Shown here piece after piece: positions 25,735-35,017 of a stretch of 64,000 bases of DNA. The position numbers and the translations under genes are program-made. Each line of letters starts with the position of its first letter. Positions within the stretch are counted from its first letter, which is position 1. Source of the DNA: Candidatus Bathyarchaeota archaeon (GTDB taxonomy: Archaea; Thermoproteota; Bathyarchaeia; Bathyarchaeales; Bathycorpusculaceae); the NCBI GenBank assembly GCA_003151735.1, contig PLYI01000089.1:1-64000 (forward strand), in the 5' to 3' direction. Under the pieces are notes generated by a model. That model had not been told where the DNA came from, ran no database searches, and saw only the letters and a program-made list of their open reading frames with translations.

Positions 25735-26523
25735 ATGAACGAAGGAAAAATACGCAGATTAAGAAGAATCATGCAAAAAGACAACCGTACAGTAATCGTG
25801 CCCATGGATCACGGTGTAACGGTGGGTCCCATTCAGGGCATAGCCAACATGCAGCAGATAACTGATAAGCTTCTTAAGGGCAAAGTTGACGCTATCCTTG
25901 TCCACAAGGGCATAGCTAGACACATCGACGTTGGCAACGCAGGCTTAATTGTGATGTTATCAGGCATGTCTAATTTAAGCCCAAACATCAACGCCAAAGT
26001 CCAAGTCTGCAGCGTCCAAGAAGCCATACGCATCGGAGCAGATGCAGTCAGCGTACACGTAAACGTGGGCGCACAAGACGAGGACAGAATGCTTCAGAAC
26101 CTCGGCAAAGTCTCAGATGAATGCGACATCTTAGGTATACCTCTTTTAGCGATGATGTATCCGCGGGGACCAAAAATCCCAAATGAGCAGGCGCCAGATG
26201 TCATTGCGCATGCTGCGAGAATAGGAGCGGAACTTGGCGCAGACATCATCAAAACAAACTATACAGGCAGCATAGACACTTTCAAAGCAGTAGTTGAAAG
26301 CTGCCCCGTTCCAGTAGTCATTGCAGGCGGACCAAAATGCAAGTCCTTAGATGAGGTCCTTCAAACAACCTTTGACTCAATGAAAGCCGGAGCAGCAGGG
26401 CTCTCCATCGGACGAAACGTCTTCCAATGTGACAGCCCAACACAAATAGCGAAAGCGCTATCCGCCATCGTCCACGAAAACGCAACCGTGGAGCAAGCGC
26501 TTAAAATTCTTGGTTCTCGGTGA
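25735..26523 (+). CDS. aroA': 2-amino-3,7-dideoxy-D-threo-hept-6-ulosonate synthase (ADH synthase)
   Basis: First committed enzyme of the archaeal DAHP-independent route to 3-dehydroquinate. It condenses a 6-deoxy-5-ketofructose phosphate with aspartate semialdehyde. 262 residues of the DhnA/class I aldolase barrel: VPMDHGVTVGP near the start, the Schiff-base Lys in ADIIKTNYTGS and a phosphate-binding end (GLSIGRNVFQ). Immediately after the aspartokinase and followed by aroB', the next enzyme, as in methanogens. No DAHP synthase or classical AroB is present in the window. Confidence 0.94.
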   Translation: MNEGKIRRLRRIMQKDNRTVIVPMDHGVTVGPIQGIANMQQITDKLLKGKVDAILVHKGIARHIDVGNAGLIVMLSGMSNLSPNINAKVQVCSVQEAIRIGADAVSVHVNVGAQDEDRMLQNLGKVSDECDILGIPLLAMMYPRGPKIPNEQAPDVIAHAARIGAELGADIIKTNYTGSIDTFKAVVESCPVPVVIAGGPKCKSLDEVLQTTFDSMKAGAAGLSIGRNVFQCDSPTQIAKALSAIVHENATVEQALKILGSR

Positions 26524-26530
26524 AAAAACG

Positions 26531-27550
26531 TTGAAGGAACTCTGGATAGAAGGTAACAAAAAAGAAGCCTCATCAGCAGCGCTTGTTAACCAGTACTTTG
26601 ACGTAATCGTCGATGGTGACACAGCCACTTTTCTGGTTAACAAAGAAACCCAGAACGTCATTTCGCGCAAAAACGAGGACAGCCTCGAAAAAAATAAGAT
26701 ACAAAAAAAAATTTTCCGAATTTGCATCAGCGATAAAGCAACCGAGAACCTGATCGTTAAAGCTGCAGAACTCGGAGCAAGCTACTTAATCATTAGCTGC
26801 GCCAACTGGCGCGTGATTCCTCTGGAAAACTTAATTGCCCGCATTAAGGGCAAAAGCAAACTAATCGCAGAAGTCACTAACGCCGAAGAAGCAAAAATCG
26901 CGCTTGAAACACTCGAACTTGGGACCGACGGTGTTCTGCTAAAAACCTCTGATCCAGATGAAATCCTCAAAACCGTCGCCATCGTTAAGCCCGAAGCCTT
27001 AAAACTTGAAATGGCAACTGCCAAAATTGTAGCCACCAAACCCATCAGCACAGGAGCACGAGTTTGCGTAGACACCTGCGACATGATGAAACAGGGTGAA
27101 GGTATATTGGTTGGAAGCCAAAGCGCAGGGTTATTTTTGGTGGAGGCGGAAGTTAACGAGAACCCGTATGTTGCCTCTCGTCCCTTTAGAGTAAACGCTG
27201 GACCCTTATCGATGTACACTTTGGGCTCACTGCAAAATACCCGTTATCTCTCGGAACTTAAGGCAGGAGACGAAGTCATAATCGTCAATCGCGAGGGAAA
27301 AACACGGAAAGCAAATGTGGGAAGAATAAAAATTGAAATCCGCCCACTTATCCTAGTGGAAGCTGAAGTCGAAGGCAAAACTATAAAGACCATCCTCCAA
27401 AACGCTGAAACCATCCGCCTAGTAACACCAAAAGCCTCCAAACCAGTCACCGAACTGAAACCCAACGACGAAGTCATAGTGCATTTAGCGGCGAAGGGGG
27501 GACGACACTTCGGCATATCTGTGCCTGAAGAAACGGTGATTGAAAAGTGA
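26531..27550 (+). CDS. aroB': 3-dehydroquinate synthase II
   Basis: Oxidatively deaminates and cyclises the ADH-synthase product to 3-dehydroquinate, NAD-dependent. 339 residues from the TTG at 26531 (KELWIEGNKK), which follows GGTGA by 7 bases, the sequence that contains the aroA' stop; a TTG at 26510 would also be in frame. Family features: SAGLFLVEAEVNENPYVASR, RPFRVNAGPLSMY and the C-terminal GRHFGISVPEETVIEK. Its stop overlaps the aroD GTG (GTGA). Confidence 0.95.
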   Translation: MKELWIEGNKKEASSAALVNQYFDVIVDGDTATFLVNKETQNVISRKNEDSLEKNKIQKKIFRICISDKATENLIVKAAELGASYLIISCANWRVIPLENLIARIKGKSKLIAEVTNAEEAKIALETLELGTDGVLLKTSDPDEILKTVAIVKPEALKLEMATAKIVATKPISTGARVCVDTCDMMKQGEGILVGSQSAGLFLVEAEVNENPYVASRPFRVNAGPLSMYTLGSLQNTRYLSELKAGDEVIIVNREGKTRKANVGRIKIEIRPLILVEAEVEGKTIKTILQNAETIRLVTPKASKPVTELKPNDEVIVHLAAKGGRHFGISVPEETVIEK

Positions 27551-28230
27551 CCCCGAGAATCTGCGTTTCGATTCTCCCCAAAAACAACCTTGAAGCGTTA
27601 AGTCTCATTGAAAAAGCAAAGACGGCCCAAGCAGACTTCATTGAAGTAAGGCTCGATTGCCTTGAAATTTCCCGCAAGTTATCCGAACTTTCAGCAAGTA
27701 CAAAAATTCCCCTAATCGCCGCTAACAAACTCCAAAGCGAAAAAGGATACTTCTCGGGAACAGAGGCTGAGTGGCAACAAACAATGTTCCTTGCCGCCCA
27801 GAGCGGTTTTGAATACGTTGACGTTAACTTATCAAGCCCAAAACATAAAGAAACCATCCGCCAACTGAAGCAGTTAGGGGCGAAAACAATCGTTTCCTAC
27901 CACAAATTCGACGGCGCACTCAACGCTTCAGCTATGGAGAAGGTTCTTGATGAGGAAATTGCCAGCGGAGCCAGCGTATGCAAGATTGTGACAACAGCCA
28001 AACAGGTTGAAGATAACCTTCCTGCTTTGAGCTTTGTTTCTTTTGCTTCCAGCAAGGCGAAGCTGGTTTGTTTCTGTATGGGTGAACACGGCAAAATCTC
28101 AAGGCTTCTCTCGCCACAATTCGGGGCATTCTTCACGTTCGCTTCACTTGAACAGGGCAGCGAAACCGCAACTGGGCAGATGAGTATCAGTGAGTTGCGT
28201 GCTGCCTACGGTTTATTGGGGATAAAATAA
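27547..28230 (+). CDS. aroD: 3-dehydroquinate dehydratase, type I
   Basis: Dehydrates 3-dehydroquinate to 3-dehydroshikimate via a Schiff base. 227 residues: FIEVRLDCLE (substrate-binding Glu and Arg), IVSYHKFDG (catalytic His) and VCKIVTTAKQVEDN (Schiff-base Lys). GTG start at 27547 inside the aroB' stop; stop codon shares one base with the aroE ATG (TAATG). Tight packing indicates a single coupled transcript. Confidence 0.95.
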   Translation: MTPRICVSILPKNNLEALSLIEKAKTAQADFIEVRLDCLEISRKLSELSASTKIPLIAANKLQSEKGYFSGTEAEWQQTMFLAAQSGFEYVDVNLSSPKHKETIRQLKQLGAKTIVSYHKFDGALNASAMEKVLDEEIASGASVCKIVTTAKQVEDNLPALSFVSFASSKAKLVCFCMGEHGKISRLLSPQFGAFFTFASLEQGSETATGQMSISELRAAYGLLGIK

Positions 28231-29087
28231 TGGATATCTCAGGAAAAACACGTGTATGCGGAGTCATCGGCGACCCCATAGAACACACCCTTAGCCCCAT
28301 AATGCATAATGCAGCTTTTGGTGCCCTCAAACTTGACTACGCTTTTTTAGCTTTCAAAGTGAAACCTGCGGAACTTGAAAGTGCAGTAAACGGATTGCGA
28401 GCTTTAAACATCCGAGGTTTAAACGTGACCATGCCGCATAAGAGTGCAATCCTAAAATTTTTAGATAGAGTCGATTTATCGGCTCAAATCATAAATTCTG
28501 TCAACACAGTTCTGAATAAGGAAACCAAACTTTTCGGCTTTAACACAGACGGCGTTGGAGCGTTAAAGGCTCTAAGAGAGAACGGTGTGGAGCTGAAGGG
28601 CAGAAAAGTTTTGTTGCTTGGTGCAGGCGGAGCCGCCAGAGGCATAGCTTACGCGATGGCTAAGGAATCTGACGAACTCGCAGTTTTGAACCGCACCTTA
28701 AAACCAGCTCAAGAATTAGCCAGACTGCTGGAGAAGATAGCTAACAAAAAAATTGTTGCAGGTTCGCTCACACTAAAAGAAATCCAGCATAACCTCCAAG
28801 ACTCAGATATCCTAATCAACGCAACATCCGTTGGAATGAAACCTAAAGCTGAAGAAAGCCTCGTAGCGCCTAAACTGTTAAGGCCCGATTTAGCGGTGAT
28901 GGACATAGTTTACAACCCAATCGAAACAAAGCTCGCTAAAGAGGCAAAAGCCGCAGGAGCCAAAGTTGTAAGCGGCGTTGAAATGTTGATTTATCAAGGT
29001 GCAGCCTCATTTGAAATTTGGACGGGGAAATCTGCGCCAGTTGAAGTTATGAGGCAGGCAGCGCTTAATCACTTGATGAAGGTGTAG
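28230..29087 (+). CDS. aroE: Shikimate dehydrogenase
   Basis: NADPH-dependent reduction of 3-dehydroshikimate. 285 residues: N-terminal substrate domain with VIGDPIEHTLSPIMHNAAF and GLNVTMPHKSAIL (catalytic Lys), Rossmann domain with LLGAGGAARGIAYAM, then INATSVGMKP and YNPIETKLAKEAKAAGA. Standard length and motifs. Three bases separate its stop from the aroK ATG. Confidence 0.97.
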   Translation: MDISGKTRVCGVIGDPIEHTLSPIMHNAAFGALKLDYAFLAFKVKPAELESAVNGLRALNIRGLNVTMPHKSAILKFLDRVDLSAQIINSVNTVLNKETKLFGFNTDGVGALKALRENGVELKGRKVLLLGAGGAARGIAYAMAKESDELAVLNRTLKPAQELARLLEKIANKKIVAGSLTLKEIQHNLQDSDILINATSVGMKPKAEESLVAPKLLRPDLAVMDIVYNPIETKLAKEAKAAGAKVVSGVEMLIYQGAASFEIWTGKSAPVEVMRQAALNHLMKV

Positions 29088-29090
29088 ATT

Positions 29091-29960
29091 ATGACAGGTA
29101 AAGCTGTAGCTATTGCTCATGGAGCTGCAACAATCGTGAACGCGATCGCACTGGGTAAAGGTGCAGCGTTTGGGGTTGACTTGTGGACTAGAGCCGAAGT
29201 TAAACTAACCGACGAACCAGACGTTTTAAGAGCAGAGATAGTTTCTGACCCCAAAGAAAGCACGCTTCTCATAGAAAAAACCGTTGCGAGGGTCCTGAAG
29301 AGGTTTGGTTTAGAGAAAAGTTTTGGCGCAAAAATAAAAACGCTATCAAACATCCCTATTGCAAGAGGACTCAAGAGTAGCAGCGTAGCCGCAAACGCAA
29401 CGGCACTCGCAACCACTGCGGCTCTGAGCAAAACTCTTGACGACCTAGAAATAGTAAAGTTGGGTGTTGATGCGGCTTTTGATGCCAAAGTCACAGTTAC
29501 CGGCGCATTTGATGATGCTTGTGCTTCTTATTTTGGCGGCATAGTAATTACCGATAACTCTAAACGGGAAATCATCAAACAGTTTCCCTTGCCTAAGGAT
29601 TTAACAGTGCTGTTTCATGTGCCGCCCCAAAAGGTGTATACCGCTGACTCAAATGTGAACAGGCTCAAAACTCTCAAACCTTTGGTGGAAGTTGCTTTCG
29701 AGAAGGCTTTGGAGGGAAAAGTTTGGGAAGCCCTAACTCTTAACGGGTTAATTTACTCTTCGGCTTCTAGTTTTAACACCAAAATCGCCGTTGACGCGTT
29801 GGCTGCGGGAGCCGTGGCGGCTGGACTTTGCGGCAAAGGCCCTGCTGTTTCCGCAGTGGTCCCGAATGACAAGGTTAATGAGGTGAAAGCTGCCTTGCAA
29901 AAATATGAAGGCGAAATATTACGCGCGCAACTGAATTGTGAGAAAGCTAAGGTGCTCTAA
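29091..29960 (+). CDS. aroK: Shikimate kinase, archaeal GHMP type
   Basis: Phosphorylates shikimate. 289 residues of the GHMP kinase fold rather than the bacterial P-loop AroK: VAIAHGAATIVNAIALGKGA at the start and the ATP loop PIARGLKSSSVAANA (about 90-105), then AFDDACASYFGG and a C-terminal CGKGPAVSAVV. This non-orthologous replacement is typical of archaea. Position between aroE and the EPSP synthase gene supports the call over homoserine or mevalonate kinase. Confidence 0.95.
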   Translation: MTGKAVAIAHGAATIVNAIALGKGAAFGVDLWTRAEVKLTDEPDVLRAEIVSDPKESTLLIEKTVARVLKRFGLEKSFGAKIKTLSNIPIARGLKSSSVAANATALATTAALSKTLDDLEIVKLGVDAAFDAKVTVTGAFDDACASYFGGIVITDNSKREIIKQFPLPKDLTVLFHVPPQKVYTADSNVNRLKTLKPLVEVAFEKALEGKVWEALTLNGLIYSSASSFNTKIAVDALAAGAVAAGLCGKGPAVSAVVPNDKVNEVKAALQKYEGEILRAQLNCEKAKVL

Positions 29961-29962
29961 AC

Positions 29963-31261
29963 ATGGCAGACGTGAAAGTTAAAAAAACTGAAAAGTTGAA
30001 CGGTCAAGTTTGTGCGTCGCCATCCAAGTCTTATACACAAAGAATGGTCATTGCCGCCGCGCTTTCCCATGGAACTTCTGAAGTTTCTAATCCTCTTTTG
30101 TCTGAGGACACGGAAGCTACGCTCCGCGCTGTTACGGCTTTAGGTGCAAAAGTGAAAACAGAGAAAGGTTGCTGGACAATCCACGGCAATTTGCCGCTTA
30201 AAGGGGCAAAACAGCCGATTGATTGTGGTGAATCTGGGGCGACATTGCGATTCATGATTCCCGTAGCCGCTTTGGCAAGCGGTTCTTCAACTTTAGTGTT
30301 TAAGGGTTCAATCAAGAAACGACCCGTGGAACCATTATTAACAAGCCTTAGGGAACTTGGTGCCAAATCACAAGTTGGAAAACTCGGCGACAATGATGCT
30401 GTTTTTGTTGAAGGAGGCGGAATTGTTGGCGGTGAGACCTCCATTCGGGGCGATGTGAGTTCGCAATTTATCTCTGGGTTGATGTTTGCATGTCCAATGG
30501 CCAAAGTGGACTCGGAAATTATGCTTACTTCGACTTTGGAGTCTAAGGATTACGTAAAGATGACTCAGGCAGTTCTGGCTAATCATGGAATTAGGGTACC
30601 TGCACATGAAAATCACCTTCATATCCCAGCAAACCAAACCTATACGCCATCCGACGGAATGGTTCCGGGCGATTTCTCTTCAGCTGCTTTCCTCCTTGCT
30701 GCTGCAGCCATAACCAAATCAAAAGTTCAAATAAACAACCTTAATTATGGCAGCGTTCAAGGAGACAAAGCCATTTTGGACATATTGAAACATATGGGTG
30801 TTGAAGGGAAAGTCTGTGAGGACAGAGTCGAGATAGAATGCTCAGGCAATTTACTCGAACCTATAGAAGTTGATGCCAAAAACATTCCTGACCTTGTCCC
30901 CACCATAGCTGTTCTATCATGTTACGCAAAGGGCACTTCCCACATTTTTGGTGCTCACAGGCTTCGGCTTAAAGAATCTGACCGTCTTGAGTCGCTTTAC
31001 CTTGAGTTAACAAAGATGGGTGCACAAATCAGCATCAACGACGACGGCTTAATCATAGAGGGCGGTTCACCCCTGCATGGCGCAGTCATAGATCCACACA
31101 ATGACCACCGAATTGCGATGGCTTGCGCGGTCGCGGCTCTACGTGCAGAAGGGGAAACCACAATTCAGAACGCTGAGTGCGTTAGAAAGTCTTATCCACA
31201 GTTCTTCACTCATCTAAAACAGGTAGGAGCTAACTTAGTTGGCGGGAAATTCGATAGGTAA
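29963..31261 (+). CDS. aroA: 3-phosphoshikimate 1-carboxyvinyltransferase (EPSP synthase)
   Basis: Transfers enolpyruvyl from PEP to shikimate-3-phosphate. 432 residues: ASPSKSYTQRMVIAAALSHG (phosphate-binding Lys and Ser), DCGESGATLRFMIP, ISGLMFACP and the C-terminal LKESDRLES and DPHNDHRIAMAC blocks. The first motif has Ser-Tyr-Thr-Gln-Arg in place of the usual Ser-x-Thr-x-R. The 3' end overlaps the aroC start by 23 bases. Confidence 0.97.
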   Translation: MADVKVKKTEKLNGQVCASPSKSYTQRMVIAAALSHGTSEVSNPLLSEDTEATLRAVTALGAKVKTEKGCWTIHGNLPLKGAKQPIDCGESGATLRFMIPVAALASGSSTLVFKGSIKKRPVEPLLTSLRELGAKSQVGKLGDNDAVFVEGGGIVGGETSIRGDVSSQFISGLMFACPMAKVDSEIMLTSTLESKDYVKMTQAVLANHGIRVPAHENHLHIPANQTYTPSDGMVPGDFSSAAFLLAAAAITKSKVQINNLNYGSVQGDKAILDILKHMGVEGKVCEDRVEIECSGNLLEPIEVDAKNIPDLVPTIAVLSCYAKGTSHIFGAHRLRLKESDRLESLYLELTKMGAQISINDDGLIIEGGSPLHGAVIDPHNDHRIAMACAVAALRAEGETTIQNAECVRKSYPQFFTHLKQVGANLVGGKFDR

Positions 31262-32342
31262 AGAATTCACAGTAACAACCTTCGGCGAAAGCCACGGCAA
31301 AGTAGTTGGAGTAGTTGTGGATGGTTGTCCAGCTGGCTTGCCGCTTACTGAGGGCGATTTTCAGGAGGAGCTTGACCGCAGGGTTCCAGCGGAACCCAAG
31401 ATTGTTTCTGCACGAGTTGAAAAGGACACTGCCAAGATTCTCAGCGGAGTTTTTAGCGGTTTCACAACGGGTGCTCCAATCGCTTTGATGGTTGAGAACA
31501 AGGAGACCAACTCAAGCGATTACGAAGCCATCAAGAACCTGCCCAGACCAGGGCATTCTGATTACCCCGCCCGCGTCAAGTACGGCGGCTTAAATGACTA
31601 CCGTGGCGGCGGACGCTTCTCTGGCAGAGTCACCGTGGCACTGATAATGGCTGGCACCATAGCCAAGAAACTGCTCAGCAAATTTGACGTTGATGTTCTT
31701 GCATATACCTCAGCAATTGGGCAAATTAACACCACTAAAAAGTTTACTGCAGCGGAAATCCGCAAAAATCGTTACGCAGCAGCAACAAGGTGCCCAGACT
31801 TAGCTTGCGCCGAGAAGATGGAGCAAGCCATAATCAACGCTCGAAAAGTAGGCGACAGTCTTGGCGGAATAATTGAATGCTTAGCCCTAAACATGCCCGT
31901 TGGGGTGGGTGATCCGCTGTTTGATTCGTTGGATGCTGATTTAGCTAAGGCATTGTTTGCTGTTCCCGCGGTAAAGGGCGTGGAGTTCGGCGCAGGCTTT
32001 AGAGCTGCCGAGATGATGGGATCAGAGAACAACGATGCTTTCCTCTTGAAAAACGGCAAGGTTGTGACTTCAACAGAGAATGCAGGCGGCATCTTAGGTG
32101 GCTTAACCAGCGGCATGCCCATCATGATACGTGTCGCGATTAAGCCGACGCCCTCGATTGCGAAGGAACAGAAAACAGTTAATCTATCCTCGATGAAAAA
32201 TGCGGCTTTAAGCGTCAAGGGCAGACACGACCCCTGCGTGGTTCCAAAAGCAGTACCTGCTATCGAAGCCGCAGTCGCCATAACGTTAGCCGACCACATG
32301 ATTCGCTCAGGGTTCATACCGAAAATCTTCAAGGAGCATTAG
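31239..32342 (+). CDS. aroC: Chorismate synthase
   Basis: FMN-dependent elimination that yields chorismate. 367 residues: MAGNSIGKEFTVTTFGESHG at the start (TTG start at 31239, AGGAG a few bases upstream), RPGHSDYPARVKYGG, DYRGGGRFSGRVT and the C-terminal SLKGRHDP-like SVKGRHDPCVVPKAVP. The start overlaps aroA but fits the conserved N-terminus exactly. Two bases separate it from chorismate mutase. Confidence 0.97.
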   Translation: MAGNSIGKEFTVTTFGESHGKVVGVVVDGCPAGLPLTEGDFQEELDRRVPAEPKIVSARVEKDTAKILSGVFSGFTTGAPIALMVENKETNSSDYEAIKNLPRPGHSDYPARVKYGGLNDYRGGGRFSGRVTVALIMAGTIAKKLLSKFDVDVLAYTSAIGQINTTKKFTAAEIRKNRYAAATRCPDLACAEKMEQAIINARKVGDSLGGIIECLALNMPVGVGDPLFDSLDADLAKALFAVPAVKGVEFGAGFRAAEMMGSENNDAFLLKNGKVVTSTENAGGILGGLTSGMPIMIRVAIKPTPSIAKEQKTVNLSSMKNAALSVKGRHDPCVVPKAVPAIEAAVAITLADHMIRSGFIPKIFKEH

Positions 32343-32344
32343 AT

Positions 32345-32605
32345 ATGGACAACATTTCAAAGCTCAGAAAAAAGGTAGATGCAGTCGACGACCAAATCCT
32401 TAAGGCTTTATGTGAAAGAGTCAAAATTTGCAAAGCCATCGGCGATGCCAAGAAAAAGCAGGGCATGCCAATTAGAGATTTGTCTAGGGAAAATGAGGTT
32501 TACAAGCGCATTCAAGAGAAATCAGTACAATTTCAGCTTGATTCAGTTCAAATTGAACGGGTTTACCGCGAAATAGTTAATATGTGCAGTGCTGTTCAAG
32601 AATAA
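32345..32605 (+). CDS. Chorismate mutase (AroQ class)
   Basis: Rearranges chorismate to prephenate. 86-residue all-helical monofunctional enzyme: ISKLRKKVDAVDDQILKALC with the catalytic Arg and Lys pattern, ICKAIGDAKKKQGMPI and RENEVYKRI. It is short, as in other archaea, and not fused to pheA or tyrA; both of those are separate genes here. The frame of the next gene continues after its stop, but no alternative start is visible there. Confidence 0.93.
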   Translation: MDNISKLRKKVDAVDDQILKALCERVKICKAIGDAKKKQGMPIRDLSRENEVYKRIQEKSVQFQLDSVQIERVYREIVNMCSAVQE

Positions 32606-32632
32606 AGAAATCTTGACGGAGCGTCCAAAGCA

Positions 32633-33709
32633 ATGCTCTACGAAATAAACGAGAAAGCCCTCAAACTTGAAAGCGAAGGAAAAAAAATAATCCGCTTAAA
32701 CCTCGGTGACCCAGATTTAGCTACGGCTCCCGAAATAGTGGAAGCTGCCTACTCGGCTATGAAGGCAGGCAAAACCAAGTATTCTTCCTCTTACGGCGAG
32801 AACAACCTGCGGCAGAAACTCGCTGAACGGCACAGCGTAAAAGCAGAGAACGTTGTTATTACTCCTGGTTCGAAATGGGGCATATTCGCCACCATGTTTT
32901 TAATGATGAAGGGCGGAGGCAACGTCATTATTCCTACGCCTTACTGGACAGCTTACGATTTAATAGCAAAAAGCTTAGGTGCCCAAACGAAACTGTTGCG
33001 CACTGAGCTTGAGAACGACTGGAAAGTTGACCTTGCCACGCTTGAGAACATGATTGACAAGGACACACGCATGATTATTCTCAACAACCCAAACAACCCC
33101 ACGAGCAAAATTATGGATGCCAAAACTCTTGACGGCATAGTAGAAATAGCCAACAGAAAAGGCGTCACAATCCTCTCTGATGAGGTTTATGGGACAATAG
33201 CCTTCACCAAAACCAAAAGTATCCTAGAATATAACGGAGGACACAAACACATCCTCACCACCGGCTTCTCCAAAACTTTTAGTATGACCGGATGGCGCAT
33301 CGGTTACATAATAGCCAACAAAATGTTTGTCGACAATATAACTAAACTAAACCAAATCACCATCAACAACGTACCCGTCTTCATACAGGAAGCAGCTTTA
33401 AGAGCGCTCGAAATGCAAAAACAACTCTCCACAAAAATCAAAGAAGAGTATGAGGAACGGGCGAAAATAGCAAGCAAAACCTTAGCTAAAGCAGGTTTCA
33501 AATTCTCAAAGCCTGAAGCTCCATTCTACGTTTTCCCCAAACTCGACGGCCTAGACTCTGAAAAATTCACTTTAGACTTGCTCGACAAAGGCGTTGCAGT
33601 TGCTCCGGGAACAGCGTTTGGCGATTACAGAGAACACTTCAGAATTTCTCTGACAGCTCCAAGCGAAGAAATTAAGGTGGCATTAGACAAAATCAGCGAG
33701 GCTGTTTGA
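32633..33709 (+). CDS. Class I/II PLP aminotransferase, probable aromatic
   Basis: 358 residues, fold-type I: LNLGDPDLATAPEIVEAAY, VITPGSKWGIFATM, NNPNNPTSKI, LSDEVYGTI and the PLP lysine in TTGFSKTFSMTGWRIGY. The N-terminus is about 10-20 residues shorter than most AspC/TyrB relatives, but no upstream start exists and CGGAG lies about 10 bases before the ATG. Location between chorismate mutase and tyrA suggests amination of phenylpyruvate and hydroxyphenylpyruvate, or prephenate. The stop overlaps the tyrA ATG. Confidence 0.9.
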   Translation: MLYEINEKALKLESEGKKIIRLNLGDPDLATAPEIVEAAYSAMKAGKTKYSSSYGENNLRQKLAERHSVKAENVVITPGSKWGIFATMFLMMKGGGNVIIPTPYWTAYDLIAKSLGAQTKLLRTELENDWKVDLATLENMIDKDTRMIILNNPNNPTSKIMDAKTLDGIVEIANRKGVTILSDEVYGTIAFTKTKSILEYNGGHKHILTTGFSKTFSMTGWRIGYIIANKMFVDNITKLNQITINNVPVFIQEAALRALEMQKQLSTKIKEEYEERAKIASKTLAKAGFKFSKPEAPFYVFPKLDGLDSEKFTLDLLDKGVAVAPGTAFGDYREHFRISLTAPSEEIKVALDKISEAV

Positions 33710-34581
33710 TGAGGATTGCCGTAATCGGCGCTGGAAAGATGGGTGTTTGGTTCGCTAAATTTTTTCAGTCTAAAGGCTACGATGTCGTGTTGGCTGATAG
33801 GAAAGAAGAAAAATTAGCTAAACTAAAAGACCTCCATGTTGAATTAACCGCCGATTTCAAGGCAGCAGTCAAAGACGCCGACCAAATCCTTCTTTGTATA
33901 CCCATAAGCGGTGTGGAAGAGGTTGTTAAAGCCATCAGCCCTGCCGTGCATGAAGGACAAGTTGTCATGGATATTTGCTCAATCAAAGAAACCCCAGTCA
34001 AAACCATGCACCAATACATTAAAGGCGCCACGGTTTTGGGAACCCACCCAGTTTTTGGTCCGGGAAGCAACGGCGTAAAACACAAAGCTTACGTCTTAAC
34101 CCCAACCAACCCCAAAGAGACAGCGATTGCAGAACATTACCGAAAGTGGCTGGAGCAGGAGGAAGCGCACGTTTTCATTATGACTCCAAAGAAGCATGAT
34201 GAGCTCATGTCTGTTGTTCTGGGTCTGCCGCATTTTTTGGGTTTAGTTGCCTGCGAAACTCTTCTGGAGCAGAAGAATTTGCCTGAAACAAAAAAAGTCG
34301 CGGGCACCACCTACAGAATGCTGTTCACATTAGCTGAGGCGACTGCGTTGGAAACACCAGAACTCTACGCAAACCTGCAAACAAACCTGCCCGACCTCGG
34401 CAAAATCGAAGACCAATTCATGACAAAAGCCCACGAATGGCTCAAACTGATAAAAAACAAAGATACGAAAGCAATCGTTGAGCGGATGGAGCAACTGAAG
34501 AAGAAGCTGAAGGAAACTGACAGCGACTTCGCCGAATCCTACAAAGTAATGTACAAGATGTTAGAATCCACAGAAAAATAA
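33709..34581 (+). CDS. tyrA: Prephenate dehydrogenase
   Basis: Oxidative decarboxylation of prephenate to 4-hydroxyphenylpyruvate. 290 residues: Rossmann start RIAVIGAGKMGVWFAKFFQS, then DICSIKETPVKTM and GTHPVFGPGS (catalytic His region), and a helical dimerisation half. No chorismate-mutase fusion and no clear ACT domain. ATG at 33709 overlaps the aminotransferase stop (TGATG); a TTG three bases earlier is possible. Last gene of the aro operon. If leader-peptide control exists, tyrA would lie under it, unlike pheA. Confidence 0.93.
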   Translation: MRIAVIGAGKMGVWFAKFFQSKGYDVVLADRKEEKLAKLKDLHVELTADFKAAVKDADQILLCIPISGVEEVVKAISPAVHEGQVVMDICSIKETPVKTMHQYIKGATVLGTHPVFGPGSNGVKHKAYVLTPTNPKETAIAEHYRKWLEQEEAHVFIMTPKKHDELMSVVLGLPHFLGLVACETLLEQKNLPETKKVAGTTYRMLFTLAEATALETPELYANLQTNLPDLGKIEDQFMTKAHEWLKLIKNKDTKAIVERMEQLKKKLKETDSDFAESYKVMYKMLESTEK

Positions 34582-34636
34582 ACCTAACAGGAAAACTCAA
34601 GTAACCATTTGTTTTTTACTAGATTGAGCTGTTTTT

Positions 34637-34993
34637 ATGGAATTCAAGAAGGCACCACAAGAACTTGTAGATTTCATAAATGATAAAATGAAGGATAAAA
34701 ACTGCGATTACAAAAAAATGTTCGGGTACCCCGCCTATTTTTTTAATGGATACATGTTTGTTGGTGTTCACGGCGACAAACTGTTTCTACGGCTATCTGA
34801 TGCTGACACAGCGGAAATAATGAAAGATTGCAAGGGTGTTGTTGCTTTTAAGGTTATGCCGGGAAGGGCGATGAAAGGGTATGTTGAGCTTCCAAAATCT
34901 ATTTACTCGGACGACAAGGTTTTCGCGGAATATTTGGATAAATCACTAAATTATTTTTCCTCGTTGCCGTCTAAACATGAGAAAAACAAGTAA
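34637..34993 (+). CDS. TfoX N-terminal-domain protein
   Basis: 118 residues matching the TfoX_N fold: YKKMFGYPAYFFNGYMFVGV then DKLFLRLSDADTAEI and VMPGRAMKGYVELP. In bacteria the name comes from a competence regulator, but the stand-alone N-terminal domain is widespread and of unknown role. Alone, 55 bases after tyrA, with a T-rich stretch (GTTTTTTACTAGATTG) between, so it may have its own promoter. It converges on pheA. Confidence 0.8.
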   Translation: MEFKKAPQELVDFINDKMKDKNCDYKKMFGYPAYFFNGYMFVGVHGDKLFLRLSDADTAEIMKDCKGVVAFKVMPGRAMKGYVELPKSIYSDDKVFAEYLDKSLNYFSSLPSKHEKNK

Positions 34994-35017
34994 ACTCAAA
35001 ATTGGATCTGAAAAAGA

